A stretch of 64,000 bases of DNA from Terripilifer ovatus (GCA_029222685.1 JARHVB010000010.1:1-64000), one strand, 5' to 3'. Positions 47,738 to 58,574 are shown, numbered from the stretch's first letter. The notes: generated by a model from the sequence alone, not told the origin. A program made the numbers and translations.

Positions 47738-49024
47738 ATGCGGTTCGGCCTGTTCTATGAGCAACAATTGCCGCGGCCCTGGCCGGAAGGAGCGGAGCAG
47801 AAGCTGTTCAACGACGCGCTTGCGCAGATCGAACTCGCCGACGCTCTGGGCGTCGACTATCTATGGGCGGTCGAGCACCATTTTCTCGAGGAATATTCCC
47901 ATTCATCGGCACCGGAAGTGTTCCTGGCCGCGGCCTCGCAGCGCACGAAACGGATGCGCATCGGCCATGGCATCACGCTGATGCCGCCCGCCTATTCTCA
48001 TCCGGCACGTATCGCCGAGCGCGTCGCCACCCTCGATCTCGTCTCGAACGGACGCGTCGAATGGGGCACGGGCGAGTCCGGAAGCCTGATGGAACTCGGT
48101 GGCTTCGGCGTTCCGCGTGAAGAAAAATCCGCCATGTGGGCGGAGGCAACCGAACAGGCGATCAACATGCAGGTCATGAATCCCTATCCGGGTTTCAAGG
48201 GCCGCTATTTCGAAATGCCCTGCCGCAACGTTGTGCCGAAGCCGGTGCAGAAGCCGCATCCGCCCCTGTGGATCGCCTGTTCCAAGCGCGAAAGCATTCA
48301 CAAGGCGGCGCGACATGGCATGGGCGCGCTCGCCTTCGCGTTCGTCGATCCGGAGCAGGCCGCGAAATGGGTTGAGGAATACTACGACATCATCAAATCG
48401 GACGAATGCGTGCCGCTCGGCTGGAGCGTCAATGCGAATGTCGCGCTGGTGAGCGGCATGTCCTGCCATGCCGACGAACAGGAGGCGATCGCGCGCGGGC
48501 TGGATGGCTTCAAGTTCTTCGGCTATTCGCTCGGCCACTTCGCCTCCTACGGCGAGCATCGGCCCGGTGTCAGCGATGTGTGGCAGCGCTTCCTCGAGGT
48601 GAAGGATCAGATCCCGCGGGATGCGGGGCAGGGCGGCATCGGCACGCCGGCGCAGTTGCGGGCGCACCTGGAGGGTTACGAAAAAGCCGGCGTCGACCAG
48701 ATCATTTTCGTGCAGCAGAGCGGGCTGAACCGGCATGAGCACATCTGCGACTCGCTCAGGCTGTTCGCGTCCGAGGTGATGCCGGCTTTCCATGAACGAG
48801 CGCGGCTGCGCGAAGCGCAAAAGACGCGCGACCTCGCACCCTATATCGCCGCGGCGCTGGCGCGTAAGCAGCCGATGGCGCCGATCGCCGAAGAGGATAT
48901 TCCGACCGTCGTCGCCTTCGGCCGCACCCAGCCGCGACGGCCGGCCACGTTCTCCGATCGCGGCGGCGCCATCGCGGCGCCCGCCTTTGATCCGCATGCG
49001 GAGGCATCCGTGAAACCGCAGTAG
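47738..49024 (+). CDS. LLM-class (luciferase-like) flavin-dependent monooxygenase
   Basis: A 428-residue TIM-barrel monooxygenase using reduced FMN from a separate reductase. Typical segments are MRFGLFYEQQLPRPWPEG, VDYLWAVEHHFLEEYSHSSA, IGHGITLMPPAYSHPARIAE and RVEWGTGESG. The family oxidises alkanesulfonates, aldehydes, nitrilotriacetate-like chelators and long-chain alkanes; the substrate here is unknown. GGAGGGATAGC precedes the ATG. It probably forms an operon with the Bug receptor gene 29 bases downstream. Confidence 0.9.
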   Translation: MRFGLFYEQQLPRPWPEGAEQKLFNDALAQIELADALGVDYLWAVEHHFLEEYSHSSAPEVFLAAASQRTKRMRIGHGITLMPPAYSHPARIAERVATLDLVSNGRVEWGTGESGSLMELGGFGVPREEKSAMWAEATEQAINMQVMNPYPGFKGRYFEMPCRNVVPKPVQKPHPPLWIACSKRESIHKAARHGMGALAFAFVDPEQAAKWVEEYYDIIKSDECVPLGWSVNANVALVSGMSCHADEQEAIARGLDGFKFFGYSLGHFASYGEHRPGVSDVWQRFLEVKDQIPRDAGQGGIGTPAQLRAHLEGYEKAGVDQIIFVQQSGLNRHEHICDSLRLFASEVMPAFHERARLREAQKTRDLAPYIAAALARKQPMAPIAEEDIPTVVAFGRTQPRRPATFSDRGGAIAAPAFDPHAEASVKPQ

Positions 49025-49053
49025 TAAAATGCAGAAGACGGGGGAGGGAACCT

Positions 49054-50019
49054 ATGAATTTAAGCTCGCTGAAGACACTCGCGACGGCGCTGCTGCTCAG
49101 CGTCGCATCCATCTCGATCACATTCGCTCAGGACTTTCCCAATCGCCGGCTGACGCTCATCGTCGGCTTCGCGGCCGGCAGCGGCGCCGATGTGCTGACC
49201 CGCTACTACGGAGCCAAGCTTTCGCTGGATATCGGCCAGCCGGTGATCGTCGAAAATAAACCCGGAGCGAATGGCGCGCTGGCGGCACAGGCTGTCCTGC
49301 AATCGAAGCCTGACGGATACACCGTTCTGTTTGCGCCGAGCGCATCGATGTCTGGCGGCAAATTCCTCTATGCCAATCTCCCATATGATTCGCAGAAGGA
49401 TTTCGTCGTCATTGCGCCGCTCCTCGACAACGGTTTTGTATTGGCCGTCAGCGCCAATTCGCCGGTGCATTCGGTCGCCGAATTGACAGCGTTCGTGAAG
49501 TCGAAGCCGACAGCGCGCTATGGCACCGCCAACTCCACGGGCATCGCCGCCGCGCAGCTTTACAAGACACTCGCCGGCATCCAGGCGACGCAGGTGGCCT
49601 ACAAGACAACCGGCGATGCGGTTCCAGATCTCGCCGACGGCACGCTCGACTTCATGTTTCTCGACGGCGTGTTTGCGCTGAGCCAGTTGAAGACGGGAAA
49701 GGTGCGGCTGCTCGCCACCGTCGGGTCCCGCATCGCCGGCGCGCCGGACGTCCCAACCATGGAAGAGGCGGGCCTCAAGGGCTATGGCTTCAGCGTATGG
49801 TGGATGATCGCCGTGCCCACCGGCACGCCGAAAGAGGCGGTGGACCGTCTCAACGTGGCGTTCAACCGCATTTCCGAACTGCCTGAAACGAAAGCGTTCC
49901 TGGCGACGGCCGCGGCGTCGCCGCTGACGGGCACGCCTGAAGCCACGGCCGTCAAACTCGCCAAGGATATCGAGACCTGGGCCGAACTGGCGCGTGCAGG
50001 CGGCATCACGCCGCAGTGA
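49054..50019 (+). CDS. Bug-family (TctC-like) solute-binding protein
   Basis: A 321-residue periplasmic receptor. A signal peptide (MNLSSLKTLATALLLSVASISITFAQ) precedes the Bug core: LIVGFAAGSGADVLTRYYG, VIVENKPGANGALAAQAVL and TANSTGIAAAQLY. It follows the LLM monooxygenase gene closely with GGGGGAGGGAACC before ATG, so it likely binds that enzyme's substrate or a relative. TctAB permease genes are not in the window. It converges on nadC, with eight bases between the stops. Confidence 0.9.
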   Translation: MNLSSLKTLATALLLSVASISITFAQDFPNRRLTLIVGFAAGSGADVLTRYYGAKLSLDIGQPVIVENKPGANGALAAQAVLQSKPDGYTVLFAPSASMSGGKFLYANLPYDSQKDFVVIAPLLDNGFVLAVSANSPVHSVAELTAFVKSKPTARYGTANSTGIAAAQLYKTLAGIQATQVAYKTTGDAVPDLADGTLDFMFLDGVFALSQLKTGKVRLLATVGSRIAGAPDVPTMEEAGLKGYGFSVWWMIAVPTGTPKEAVDRLNVAFNRISELPETKAFLATAAASPLTGTPEATAVKLAKDIETWAELARAGGITPQ

Positions 50020-50027
50020 CGTCGCGT

Positions 50028-50885
50028 TTAACCGATCTCGATATCGAGGCCGAGATCGAGGATCGGCGCCGAATGGGTCAGCGCGCCCGACGACAGCATG
50101 TCGACGCCGCTTTCCGCCACCGCCTTGGCGCTCTCCACCGAAATGCCGCCGGAGGCTTCGGTCTTCATGCGGCCGGCGATCATCTTCACGCCTTCGGCCA
50201 TTTGCGCCGGCGTCATGTTGTCGAACAGCACCACATCGGCGCCTTCCTCGATGACTTCGCGCAACTGGTCGAGCCCGTCGACTTCGATCTCGATCTTGAC
50301 GAGATGGCCGACGGACGCCTTGGCGGCCCGCAGCGCCTGCTTGATGCCGCCGGCGACCGCAATGTGATTGTCCTTGATGAGGACGGCGTCGTCGAGGCCG
50401 AAACGGTGGTTCATGCCGCCGCCGCAGCGGATCGCGTATTTCTCGAAGGCGCGCAGATTGGGCATGGTCTTGCGCGTGCAGATGACCTTCGCTTTGGTGT
50501 GGTTCGTCAGCGCCACGAGGGTCGCAGTCATCGTTGCAATGCCGGACATGTGGCAGATGAAGTTCAGCGCCGTGCGCTCGGCGGTGAGAATAGCGCGGGC
50601 ATCGCCGCTGATCCGGGCCACCGGCGTGCGGACAACTTTAATGGCGTCGCCGTCCTGCGCCAGATATTCAAATTTCACCGACGGATCCATGATCCGGAAT
50701 GCCGCTTCCGCAACCGAAAGGCCCGAAATCGTGCCAGGCTTGCGCGGCGCCAGCACGCAGCGTGCCTGTGTCCCCGCCGGAATGCACGCCTGCGATGTAA
50801 TGTCGCCGGCGCGGCCGATATCTTCCTCCAGCGCCGCGCGCACGACCTTCTCGATCAGCAGCGGGCTCAGGAAAAGATTGGTCAT
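50028..50885 (-). CDS. nadC: Nicotinate-nucleotide pyrophosphorylase (carboxylating)
   Basis: A 285-residue quinolinate phosphoribosyltransferase that makes nicotinate mononucleotide in de novo NAD synthesis. Motifs include ALEEDIGRAGDITSQ, LNFICHMSGIATMT, CTRKTMPNLRAFEKYAIRCG, NHRFGLDDAVLIKDNH and the end-of-barrel EASGGISVESAKAVAESGVD. Length is normal. nadA and nadB are not adjacent, although they often are in related genomes. Confidence 0.95.
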   Translation of the reverse strand: MTNLFLSPLLIEKVVRAALEEDIGRAGDITSQACIPAGTQARCVLAPRKPGTISGLSVAEAAFRIMDPSVKFEYLAQDGDAIKVVRTPVARISGDARAILTAERTALNFICHMSGIATMTATLVALTNHTKAKVICTRKTMPNLRAFEKYAIRCGGGMNHRFGLDDAVLIKDNHIAVAGGIKQALRAAKASVGHLVKIEIEVDGLDQLREVIEEGADVVLFDNMTPAQMAEGVKMIAGRMKTEASGGISVESAKAVAESGVDMLSSGALTHSAPILDLGLDIEIG

Positions 50886-51136
50886 GGCGGCCTCCCGGAA
50901 AGATCAACGATTTCGACGCGGATGGCATCGGCTGAGCGGCTTTTAATCATCCCTTGGCGGCTCTGTCGAGGTGCCCGTGAGGCGGCCCATTACGGCTTGC
51001 GGCAGCGGCCCGGGGCGATCACGCACCTGCGCATAAATCACTTCGCAAAATGTCGCAGATCGTGCAATTCTCCACCCAAGGCATTTGTTTTGCATGGCAT
51101 CGGATCGTGGCCGATGCTGGTAATCTGGAGTTGCCG

Positions 51137-51826
51137 ATGAGAGGGACGCCTTTTCTACGCGTTTTCGCGCTTGCCGCTGGTATGGCTGGCGCATGGGTGG
51201 CCGGTGCAGGAGCAGCATCGGCCGCGATGACATTTCGTCTGGCGACTGCCGGCGAACCAGCCACGTGTGGTGCCAAATGCCCGCAGATCATCGTCGCCGA
51301 AGGCGAGATCGTGGAACAGACCCCGTCGGACTTCGTCAATTTCCTGCGTGCCAACCGGTTCACCAAGAATGTCTATTCCGTTGTCATGATCCATTCGCCC
51401 GGTGGGCGGGTCGTGGCGTCGATGGAGCTTGGGCGCCTGCTCCGCAAGGCGGGCGCTGCGGTCATCGTCGCCCGCGCTTTCGAGCCGGACGGCAATGGCG
51501 GAATGACACGCTTTGCCGCCGCCCGCTGCTACTCGGCCTGCGTCTATGCTTTGATGGGCGCCAAAAAGCGCGTGGTGCCGCCACAGAGCAAGGTCGGCAT
51601 CCATCGCATGTTCCTGTACGAGCGCATGGGCCAGACCGACGGCACGGTGGCGATGACCAAGACCTATGCCCAGTCGGAAATGGTCAACCGCCTCGGCGAT
51701 TATGCCGGCCTGATGGGCGTCAGCCGCGACCTCGTCTATTCGGCGGAGAAGACGCCGCCCGACACATTCCACGTGCTGACGCCGGCTGAAATCCGCCGCT
51801 GGCATCTGGCTTCCGAGAAGTTTTGA
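51137..51826 (+). CDS. Exported ClpP/crotonase-fold protein (COG3904-like)
   Basis: A 229-residue protein with a signal peptide (MRGTPFLRVFALAAGMAGAWVAG...ASA). The mature part follows the ClpP fold: MIHSPGGRVVASMELGRLL, then ARCYSACVYALMGAKKR with candidate nucleophile Ser133 and VGIHRMFLYE with candidate His156. Cysteines 44/48 and 131/135 suggest disulfides. Similar predicted periplasmic proteins are widespread in Hyphomicrobiales, but no substrate is known. ATG 51137 has GGAG seven bases upstream; the frame continues upstream to 51050 without signal-like sequence. nadC is divergent. Confidence 0.75.
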   Translation: MRGTPFLRVFALAAGMAGAWVAGAGAASAAMTFRLATAGEPATCGAKCPQIIVAEGEIVEQTPSDFVNFLRANRFTKNVYSVVMIHSPGGRVVASMELGRLLRKAGAAVIVARAFEPDGNGGMTRFAAARCYSACVYALMGAKKRVVPPQSKVGIHRMFLYERMGQTDGTVAMTKTYAQSEMVNRLGDYAGLMGVSRDLVYSAEKTPPDTFHVLTPAEIRRWHLASEKF

Positions 51827-51897
51827 AGCGTTTGAGCCGTTGCCAGGGCGCAATCACAACGATTGTCGGGAGTTTGACTGCAAACGCCATCAACTCC

Positions 51898-51926
51898 TTG
51901 ACTTGCCCTCGGCTCTGCCCTATCCG
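51898..51926 (+). promoter_or_regulatory. Probable sigma-70 promoter of tRNA-Asp
   Basis: TTGACT (51898-51903) and TATCCG (51921-51926) are 17 bases apart, and the expected start site is about 40 bases upstream of the mature tRNA. The -10 match is weak. Confidence 0.45.
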
Positions 51927-51972
51927 GACGTTCTCCGCTGCGGCGCTCTGAAAAGCGCGCCTGACAGTCTGC

Positions 51973-52049
51973 GGGGGTGTAGCTCAGTTGGTTAGAGCGT
52001 CGGCCTGTCACGCCGAAGGTCGCGGGTTCGAGTCCCGTCACTCTCGCCA
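51973..52049 (+). tRNA. tRNA-Asp (anticodon GTC)
   Basis: A 77-base tRNA with acceptor GGGGGTG / CACTCTC (two G-U pairs), D-arm GCTCAGTTGGTTAGAGC, anticodon stem TCGGC/GCCGA around CTGTCAC, T-arm GCGGGTTCGAGTCCCGT, discriminator G and encoded CCA. The rest of the gene-free stretch 51827-52224 shows nothing else beyond the probable promoter. Confidence 0.95.
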
Positions 52050-52224
52050 GTATTTTCAAATACTTGGCCAAACATGCCCAGTGGCGGCGTAACGTCATGC
52101 GCAGGCATGCGTCCGGCGTGGGCCTCATGAGCCCTCAGCGCAGTCACTTCCCGCAAAAGACATTCGACTTTGTCTGATTCTGCGTTACGAAGCGGCGTCG
52201 TCCGGCTTTCATCAGCCGTCGAAC

Positions 52225-52902
52225 TTGCCATTCGCGGATGTCATCTTGCCGTCAGATCAGCCACAACCCGCCAAGCTTGCCGCTCGTCCTGCGCCGGACC
52301 CTGTCGCAAAAGACGTTGCTGGTCCAGCGCCCCTCCGCATCATCCCGCTTGGCGAACTCCTTTACGGCTTTTTGCTCATCGGCATGCTCGGTTTCGGCGG
52401 CATCGCCGCCAGTGCCAATTACGTCATCGTCGAACGCAACAAATGGATGACGCAGAAGCAATTCGTCGAATTGTTCGGCATCTGCTCGATATTGCCCGGC
52501 GGAAATTTCCTTAACGCCGCGGTGATGATCGGGGACCGCAATCAAGGGGTTATCGGCGCCGTCGGTGCCTTGGCAACACTTTTGCTAATGCCGCTGGTAA
52601 TTCTGATTTCAATTGCAGTTACTTACGACCACTTTTCTTATCTGCCCGACGTCAAGGCGGGGATCGCCGGCGCAGCCTCCGCCGCGGCCGGCCTGATGAT
52701 CGGCACCGGTCTGAAAATGGCGTTCTCGCTCGACCGCAACCTTGCCGCCGCCGTGTTCGGGATCATCACGTTCATCGCCATCGGGGTGCTGCGCGTACCT
52801 TTGGCTGCGGTGATTCTCATCATCGTTCCGCTTTCTGTCATCACGGCGCTGTATCTGCTGAAGAGGTCCAGGACCGGATTGAAGACTGGAGCGAAGACGT
52901 GA
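52225..52902 (+). CDS. Chromate transporter, first half (short CHR protein)
   Basis: A membrane protein of up to 225 residues with one CHR domain: LGELLYGFLLIGMLGFGGIAAS, IVERNKWMTQKQFVELFGIC and ILPGGNFLNAAVMIGDRNQG. These correspond to the FGGxxxH, W-x-x-x-x-FxE and PGP-type motifs of ChrA. Short CHR proteins work as heterodimeric pairs, and the partner follows at 52946. ChrA proteins export chromate; many homologues have unknown anion substrates. There is no ATG near the N-terminus: TTG at 52225 or 52246 is the likely start, with a weak ribosome site, so the true start is uncertain. Confidence 0.8.
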   Translation: MPFADVILPSDQPQPAKLAARPAPDPVAKDVAGPAPLRIIPLGELLYGFLLIGMLGFGGIAASANYVIVERNKWMTQKQFVELFGICSILPGGNFLNAAVMIGDRNQGVIGAVGALATLLLMPLVILISIAVTYDHFSYLPDVKAGIAGAASAAAGLMIGTGLKMAFSLDRNLAAAVFGIITFIAIGVLRVPLAAVILIIVPLSVITALYLLKRSRTGLKTGAKT

Positions 52903-52945
52903 TTTCAAGGCTCGAAGGCATCCATGGCTTGAAAAGGTTTCAGGC

Positions 52946-53494
52946 ATGAATGGCGGGTTGGTCTGGCAACTGACGCTGACCTTTCTCGGCGTCGCCTTTC
53001 TCTCCATCGGCGGCGCCAGCGCGCTGATTCCCGAGTTTTATCGCCAGATCGTCGATGTCCACGTCTGGATGAGCAGCACCGATTTCGTCCACACGGTCGC
53101 GCTGGCGCAGATTGCGCCTGGTCCGAATATGCTGATCGTCAGCCTGATCGGCTGGAAAGTGGCGGGGTTCGCCGGGCTGCTCGCCTGCACCCTGGCGATC
53201 GTCGGTCCGCCCAGCATGCTGGCTTTTGCCGTCGGCCGGATGACCGAGAAGCTGGGCGAGAAGAAATGGCTGAGCGCCGTCAAAAAAGCGCTGGCGCCCT
53301 GCGTCGTTGGCCTCACGCTGGCTTCCGGATTGATCACCGCCAAGGCCGCTGACAATGACTGGATCGGCATTGCTCTCACCGTGGGCTCGGCCGCATTCAT
53401 GTATTTCCTCAGGCGCAATCCGCTGTGGGTAATCGGGGCAGGGGCACTGGTGGGTATATTTGCCTATCGGCTGGGGTTAATGCATGTGGTCTGA
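52946..53494 (+). CDS. Chromate transporter, second half (short CHR protein)
   Basis: A 182-residue membrane protein with one CHR domain: FLGVAFLSIGGASALIPEFY, TDFVHTVALAQIAPGPNMLI and IGWKVAGFAGLLACTLAIVG. The IAPGPN motif is the well-kept PGP motif of ChrA. It pairs with the preceding short CHR protein, and the two together equal one full-length transporter with opposite membrane orientation of the halves. AAAAGG precedes ATG 52946. Confidence 0.88.
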   Translation: MNGGLVWQLTLTFLGVAFLSIGGASALIPEFYRQIVDVHVWMSSTDFVHTVALAQIAPGPNMLIVSLIGWKVAGFAGLLACTLAIVGPPSMLAFAVGRMTEKLGEKKWLSAVKKALAPCVVGLTLASGLITAKAADNDWIGIALTVGSAAFMYFLRRNPLWVIGAGALVGIFAYRLGLMHVV

Positions 53495-53575
53495 TCGTGA
53501 AACCAGTCGCTTGGCGGCACGTTCATCTTGCGCTGCAACGTGGGCTGGGATAGTGCTCCGCCATGCTCCCGGTAA

Positions 53576-53597
53576 GGCGTGCGAGGGGCCGCACGCC
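53576..53597 (+). other. Hairpin in the nuo operon leader
   Basis: An eight-base perfect stem GGCGTGCG / CGCACGCC with a six-base AGGGGC loop lies 50 bases before the nuoA start. It could end read-through from the chromate transporter pair or shape the nuo leader. Confidence 0.5.
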
Positions 53598-53646
53598 CGG
53601 CGTTCCAGCCAGCTTGCCCCGGTCCGCACCGCCCCTGGACAGATCA

Positions 53647-54012
53647 ATGTCTGAACTCATCACCGACTATCTTCCCCTCGTCGTTTTTATCGGCGTGGCG
53701 GGTCTGATCTCAGGCGCGCTTCTGATCGCGCCGTTCATTCTCGCCTACAAGTCGCCCGATCCCGAAAAGCTCTCCGCCTACGAGTGCGGCTTCAACGCTT
53801 TCGATGATGCGCGCATGAAATTCGACGTGCGGTTTTATCTCGTGTCCCTTCTCTTCATCGTGTTCGACCTGGAAGTGGCGTTTCTGTTTCCCTGGGCGGT
53901 CGCCTTCAAGGAAGTCGGTATCTTCGGCTTCTGGTCGATGATGATCTTCCTGGGCGTGCTGACGATCGGCTTCGTCTACGAATGGACCAAGGGCGCGCTG
54001 GAGTGGGATTGA
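53647..54012 (+). CDS. nuoA: NADH-quinone oxidoreductase subunit A
   Basis: A 121-residue membrane subunit of respiratory complex I with three helices. The diagnostic [20 protein letters not shown] loop lies between helices 1 and 2, and the [11 protein letters not shown] helix follows. ATG 53647 gives a standard-length NuoA. It is the first gene of the nuo operon. Its stop shares one base with the nuoB start (TGATG). Confidence 0.96.
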   Translation: MSELITDYLPLVVFIGVAGLISGALLIAPFILAYKSPDPEKLSAYECGFNAFDDARMKFDVRFYLVSLLFIVFDLEVAFLFPWAVAFKEVGIFGFWSMMIFLGVLTIGFVYEWTKGALEWD

Positions 54013-54581
54013 TGGCAAACCAGACCCTCGTTGCAGAAAGCCCGAAAGGCATCATCGACCCGAACACCGGCAAGCCGGCGGGCGCCAACGATCCGTTTTT
54101 CATGCGGATCAACGATCAGCTTGCCGACAAGGGCTTCCTCGTCACCGCCAGCGACGATCTTATCCAGTGGGCGCGCACCGGCTCGCTGATGTGGATGACC
54201 TTCGGTCTCGCCTGCTGCGCCGTCGAGATGATGCAGGTGTCGATGCCGCGCTACGACGTCGAGCGCTTCGGCTTTGCGCCGCGCGCCAGCCCGCGCCAGT
54301 CCGACGTGATGATCGTCGCCGGAACCCTGACCAATAAAATGGCGCCGGCGCTGCGCAAGGTCTACGACCAGATGCCCGAGCCGCGCTACGTCATCTCCAT
54401 GGGCTCATGCGCCAACGGCGGCGGATATTATCATTATTCTTATTCGGTTGTGCGCGGCTGCGACCGGGTGGTGCCTGTCGACATCTACGTCCCGGGCTGC
54501 CCCCCTTCAGCCGAGGCGCTGCTGTATGGCGTGCTGCTTCTGCAAAAGAAGATCAGGCGCGTCGGTACGATTGAACGCTGA
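54012..54581 (+). CDS. nuoB: NADH-quinone oxidoreductase subunit B
   Basis: A 189-residue peripheral subunit that carries cluster N2, the last iron-sulfur centre before quinone. The ligands are in [20 protein letters not shown] and [10 protein letters not shown]. The start overlaps the nuoA stop by one base, implying coupled translation. Length and order match other alphaproteobacteria. Confidence 0.97.
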   Translation: MANQTLVAESPKGIIDPNTGKPAGANDPFFMRINDQLADKGFLVTASDDLIQWARTGSLMWMTFGLACCAVEMMQVSMPRYDVERFGFAPRASPRQSDVMIVAGTLTNKMAPALRKVYDQMPEPRYVISMGSCANGGGYYHYSYSVVRGCDRVVPVDIYVPGCPPSAEALLYGVLLLQKKIRRVGTIER

Positions 54582-54613
54582 TCTGAGACGGATCCCGGGA
54601 ACCGGAGCCCTTA

Positions 54614-55219
54614 ATGATGGACGAGACACTGAAATCTCTCGGTGACAGCATCGCCGCCGCGCTTCCCGGCGCTGTCGAGCGGGCCTATGTCGATTTCGGC
54701 GAGCTCAACATCGTCGCCGAGGCGTCACGCATCGTCGAGGTGCTGACCCATCTGCGCGATGCGCCCGATTGCCTTTTCGTCAATCTTACCGACATCACCG
54801 CCGTCGACTATCCGTCACGTGAGAAGCGTTTCGATATCGTCTACCACGCCCTGTCGCCGCGTCATAACCACCGCATCCGCGTCAAGGCGGCCGTCGCCGA
54901 AGACGAGGCGATCGCCTCCGCCATCCCCGTCTGGCCCGCCGCCAACTGGTTCGAGCGCGAAACCTACGACATGTACGGCGTTCTCTTCGCCGATCATCCC
55001 GACCTGCGCCGCCTGCTGACAGACTATGGGTTCGAAGGCCATCCCCTGCGCAAGGACTTCCCGATGACCGGCTATGTCGAAGTGCGTTACGACGACGCCC
55101 AGAAGCGAGTCGTCTACGAACCCGTGAAGCTGACGCAGGAGTTCCGGCAGTTCGACTTCCTTTCCCCCTGGGAAGGCCAGCCGGATTACGTGCTGCCGGG
55201 CGACGAAAAGGCGAAGTGA
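54614..55219 (+). CDS. nuoC: NADH-quinone oxidoreductase subunit C
   Basis: A 201-residue 30-kDa subunit of the connecting arm. The family signature is present as [23 protein letters not shown] (in parts) and [16 protein letters not shown]. It is separate from NuoD, unlike the fused NuoCD of E. coli. Two adjacent ATG codons open the gene. The stop overlaps the nuoD start (TGATG). Confidence 0.97.
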   Translation: MMDETLKSLGDSIAAALPGAVERAYVDFGELNIVAEASRIVEVLTHLRDAPDCLFVNLTDITAVDYPSREKRFDIVYHALSPRHNHRIRVKAAVAEDEAIASAIPVWPAANWFERETYDMYGVLFADHPDLRRLLTDYGFEGHPLRKDFPMTGYVEVRYDDAQKRVVYEPVKLTQEFRQFDFLSPWEGQPDYVLPGDEKAK

Positions 55220-56409
55220 TGAGCGACGACTCCGTCCGAAATTTCTCGATCAACTTTGGCCCGCAGCATCCCGCGGCCCACGGTGTGTTGCGCCTGGTGC
55301 TGGAGCTCGATGGCGAGATTGTCGAGCGCGTCGATCCGCATATCGGCCTGCTTCACCGCGGCACCGAGAAGCTGATGGAAGCGCGGACCTATCAGCAGAA
55401 CGTGCCCTATTTCGACCGGCTCGACTATGTCGCGCCGATGAATCAGGAACATGCCTTCTGCCTCGCGATCGAAAAGCTGCTGCAAGTCGAGGTGCCGTAT
55501 CGCGCCCAGCTCATTCGCGTGCTGTTCAGCGAGATCGGCCGGCTGCTGTCGCATCTTCTCAATGTGACGACGCAGGCCATGGACGTCGGCGCGCTCACCC
55601 CGCCGCTGTGGGGCTTCGAAGAACGCGAAAAGCTGATGGTGTTCTACGAGCGCGCGTCGGGCGCGCGCATGCACGCCAATTATTTCCGTCCCGGCGGCGT
55701 GGCGCGCGATTGCCCGCCCGAACTGATCGAGGACATCGGCAAGTTCTGCGATCCCTTCCTCAAAGTCTGCGACGACCTGACCGCGCTGTTCCTCGACAAC
55801 CGCATTTTCAAGCAGCGCAACGTCGATATCGGCGTCGTGAGCCTGGAAGACTGCTGGAAATGGGGTTTCTCCGGCGTCATGGTGCGCGGCTCGGGTGCCG
55901 CCTGGGATCTGCGCAAGTCGCAGCCCTATGAATGCTACGAGGAGATGGAGTTCGACATCCCCGTCGGCCGCCATGGCGACAATTACGACCGCCAGGTCAT
56001 CCGCATGGAAGAGATGCGCCAGTCGGTCCGCATCATGAAGCAATGCGTCGAGCGGCTGATGAGTCCGCAGGGGCAGGGGCCGATCGCCGCCACCGACAAC
56101 AAGATCGTCGCGCCGCACCGGCCGCAGATGAAGCGCTCGATGGAATCGCTGATCCATCACTTCAAGCTCTTCACCGAAGGCTTCCATGTGCCCGCCGGCG
56201 AAGTCTATGCCGCCGTCGAAGCGCCGAAAGGCGAGTTCGGCGTCTATCTCGTCGCCGACGGCACCAACAAGCCTTACCGCTGCAAGATCCGCGCGCCGGG
56301 TTTTGCCCATCTGCAGGCGATGGACTTCATGTGCCGCAAGCACATGCTGGCCGACGTCAGCGCCGTCCTTGGTTCTCTCGATATCGTTTTCGGGGAGGTG
56401 GACCGGTAA
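55219..56409 (+). CDS. nuoD: NADH-quinone oxidoreductase subunit D
   Basis: A 396-residue 49-kDa subunit that helps form the quinone site. Motifs: [54 protein letters not shown] and the C-terminal [12 protein letters not shown] 55219 is used rather than GTG 55216. nuoE follows after 18 bases. Confidence 0.97.
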   Translation: MSDDSVRNFSINFGPQHPAAHGVLRLVLELDGEIVERVDPHIGLLHRGTEKLMEARTYQQNVPYFDRLDYVAPMNQEHAFCLAIEKLLQVEVPYRAQLIRVLFSEIGRLLSHLLNVTTQAMDVGALTPPLWGFEEREKLMVFYERASGARMHANYFRPGGVARDCPPELIEDIGKFCDPFLKVCDDLTALFLDNRIFKQRNVDIGVVSLEDCWKWGFSGVMVRGSGAAWDLRKSQPYECYEEMEFDIPVGRHGDNYDRQVIRMEEMRQSVRIMKQCVERLMSPQGQGPIAATDNKIVAPHRPQMKRSMESLIHHFKLFTEGFHVPAGEVYAAVEAPKGEFGVYLVADGTNKPYRCKIRAPGFAHLQAMDFMCRKHMLADVSAVLGSLDIVFGEVDR

Positions 56410-56427
56410 CGGTCCTACAGGTGAGAA

Positions 56428-57171
56428 ATGACTGTCCGCCGTCTCGCAGAAAAACAACCCGCCTCGTTCGAATTCACGCAGGAAAACCGTGCGTGGTGCG
56501 ACGATCAGATCGCCAAATATCCGCTCGGCCGCCAGGCCTCGGCGGTGATTCCGCTGTTGTGGAAGGCGCAGGCGCAGAACGATTACTGGCTGCCGCAGAA
56601 GGCGATCGAAAAGGTCGCCGACATGCTGGCCATGCCTTATATCCGCGTGCTCGAGATTGCCACCTTCTACTCCATGTTCAACCTGGAGCCGGTCGGCAGG
56701 CACTTCATCCAACTGTGCGGCACGACGCCCTGCGCCCTGCGCGGCGCCAATGACATCAAGGCCGTGCTCGAAAAGCGCATCGGCGACCAGCGCCATGTGT
56801 CTGCCGACGGCAATTTCGCCTGGCTCGAGGTCGAATGCCTCGGCGCCTGCTGCAACGCGCCGATGGTGCAGATCAACGACGATTACTTCGAGGATCTGAC
56901 GCCAGACAGCATAAACAAGCTGCTCGATGATCTGGCTGCCGGACGTCCGGTGAAGGTGGGCTCACAGACCGGCCGCACAGCCTCCGAGCCGGAGCCGGGC
57001 AAGGGCACGACATTGACCGATGCCACGCTCTATGACGGCTCGGTCGTCGGTGCGTGGAGAACGCGCTTCGACGAGGCGCGGGCTTCCGAGAAGGTCTTGG
57101 CCGAGAAGGCTCTGGCTGAAAAGGCCTCGGCCGAGAAAGCGGCAGCCGCCGCCGCAGAGAAGAAAGCTTGA
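56428..57171 (+). CDS. nuoE: NADH-quinone oxidoreductase subunit E with low-complexity C-terminal tail
   Basis: A 247-residue 24-kDa subunit carrying the off-pathway 2Fe-2S cluster N1a. Ligands are in LCGTTPC and CLGACCNAP. The thioredoxin-like core ends near residue 175. The rest is an extension finishing in Ala/Glu/Lys repeats (EKVLAEKALAEKASAEK). Other alphaproteobacterial NuoE proteins also have variable tails; the tail is not needed for the cluster. nuoF starts nine bases later. Confidence 0.95.
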   Translation: MTVRRLAEKQPASFEFTQENRAWCDDQIAKYPLGRQASAVIPLLWKAQAQNDYWLPQKAIEKVADMLAMPYIRVLEIATFYSMFNLEPVGRHFIQLCGTTPCALRGANDIKAVLEKRIGDQRHVSADGNFAWLEVECLGACCNAPMVQINDDYFEDLTPDSINKLLDDLAAGRPVKVGSQTGRTASEPEPGKGTTLTDATLYDGSVVGAWRTRFDEARASEKVLAEKALAEKASAEKAAAAAAEKKA

Positions 57172-57180
57172 GGGCGAACA

Positions 57181-58471
<1,291 letters not shown>

Positions 58472-58482
<11 letters not shown>

Positions 58483-58495
58483 TTTGCTTCCGCCG
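58472..58495. other. Hairpin over the nuoF stop codon
   Basis: CGGCGGAA (58472-58479) pairs perfectly with TTCCGCCG (58488-58495). The eight-base loop begins with the nuoF TGA. There is no T-run, so it is more likely an mRNA stability or processing element inside the operon than a terminator. Confidence 0.55.
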
Positions 58496-58574
58496 GATCG
58501 TTCCGGTGGATGAAGTTTGAATTTCAAGCGCAGAGGCGTCCTCTGCAGCGACGAGAAAGAGACAGGGATACGCG

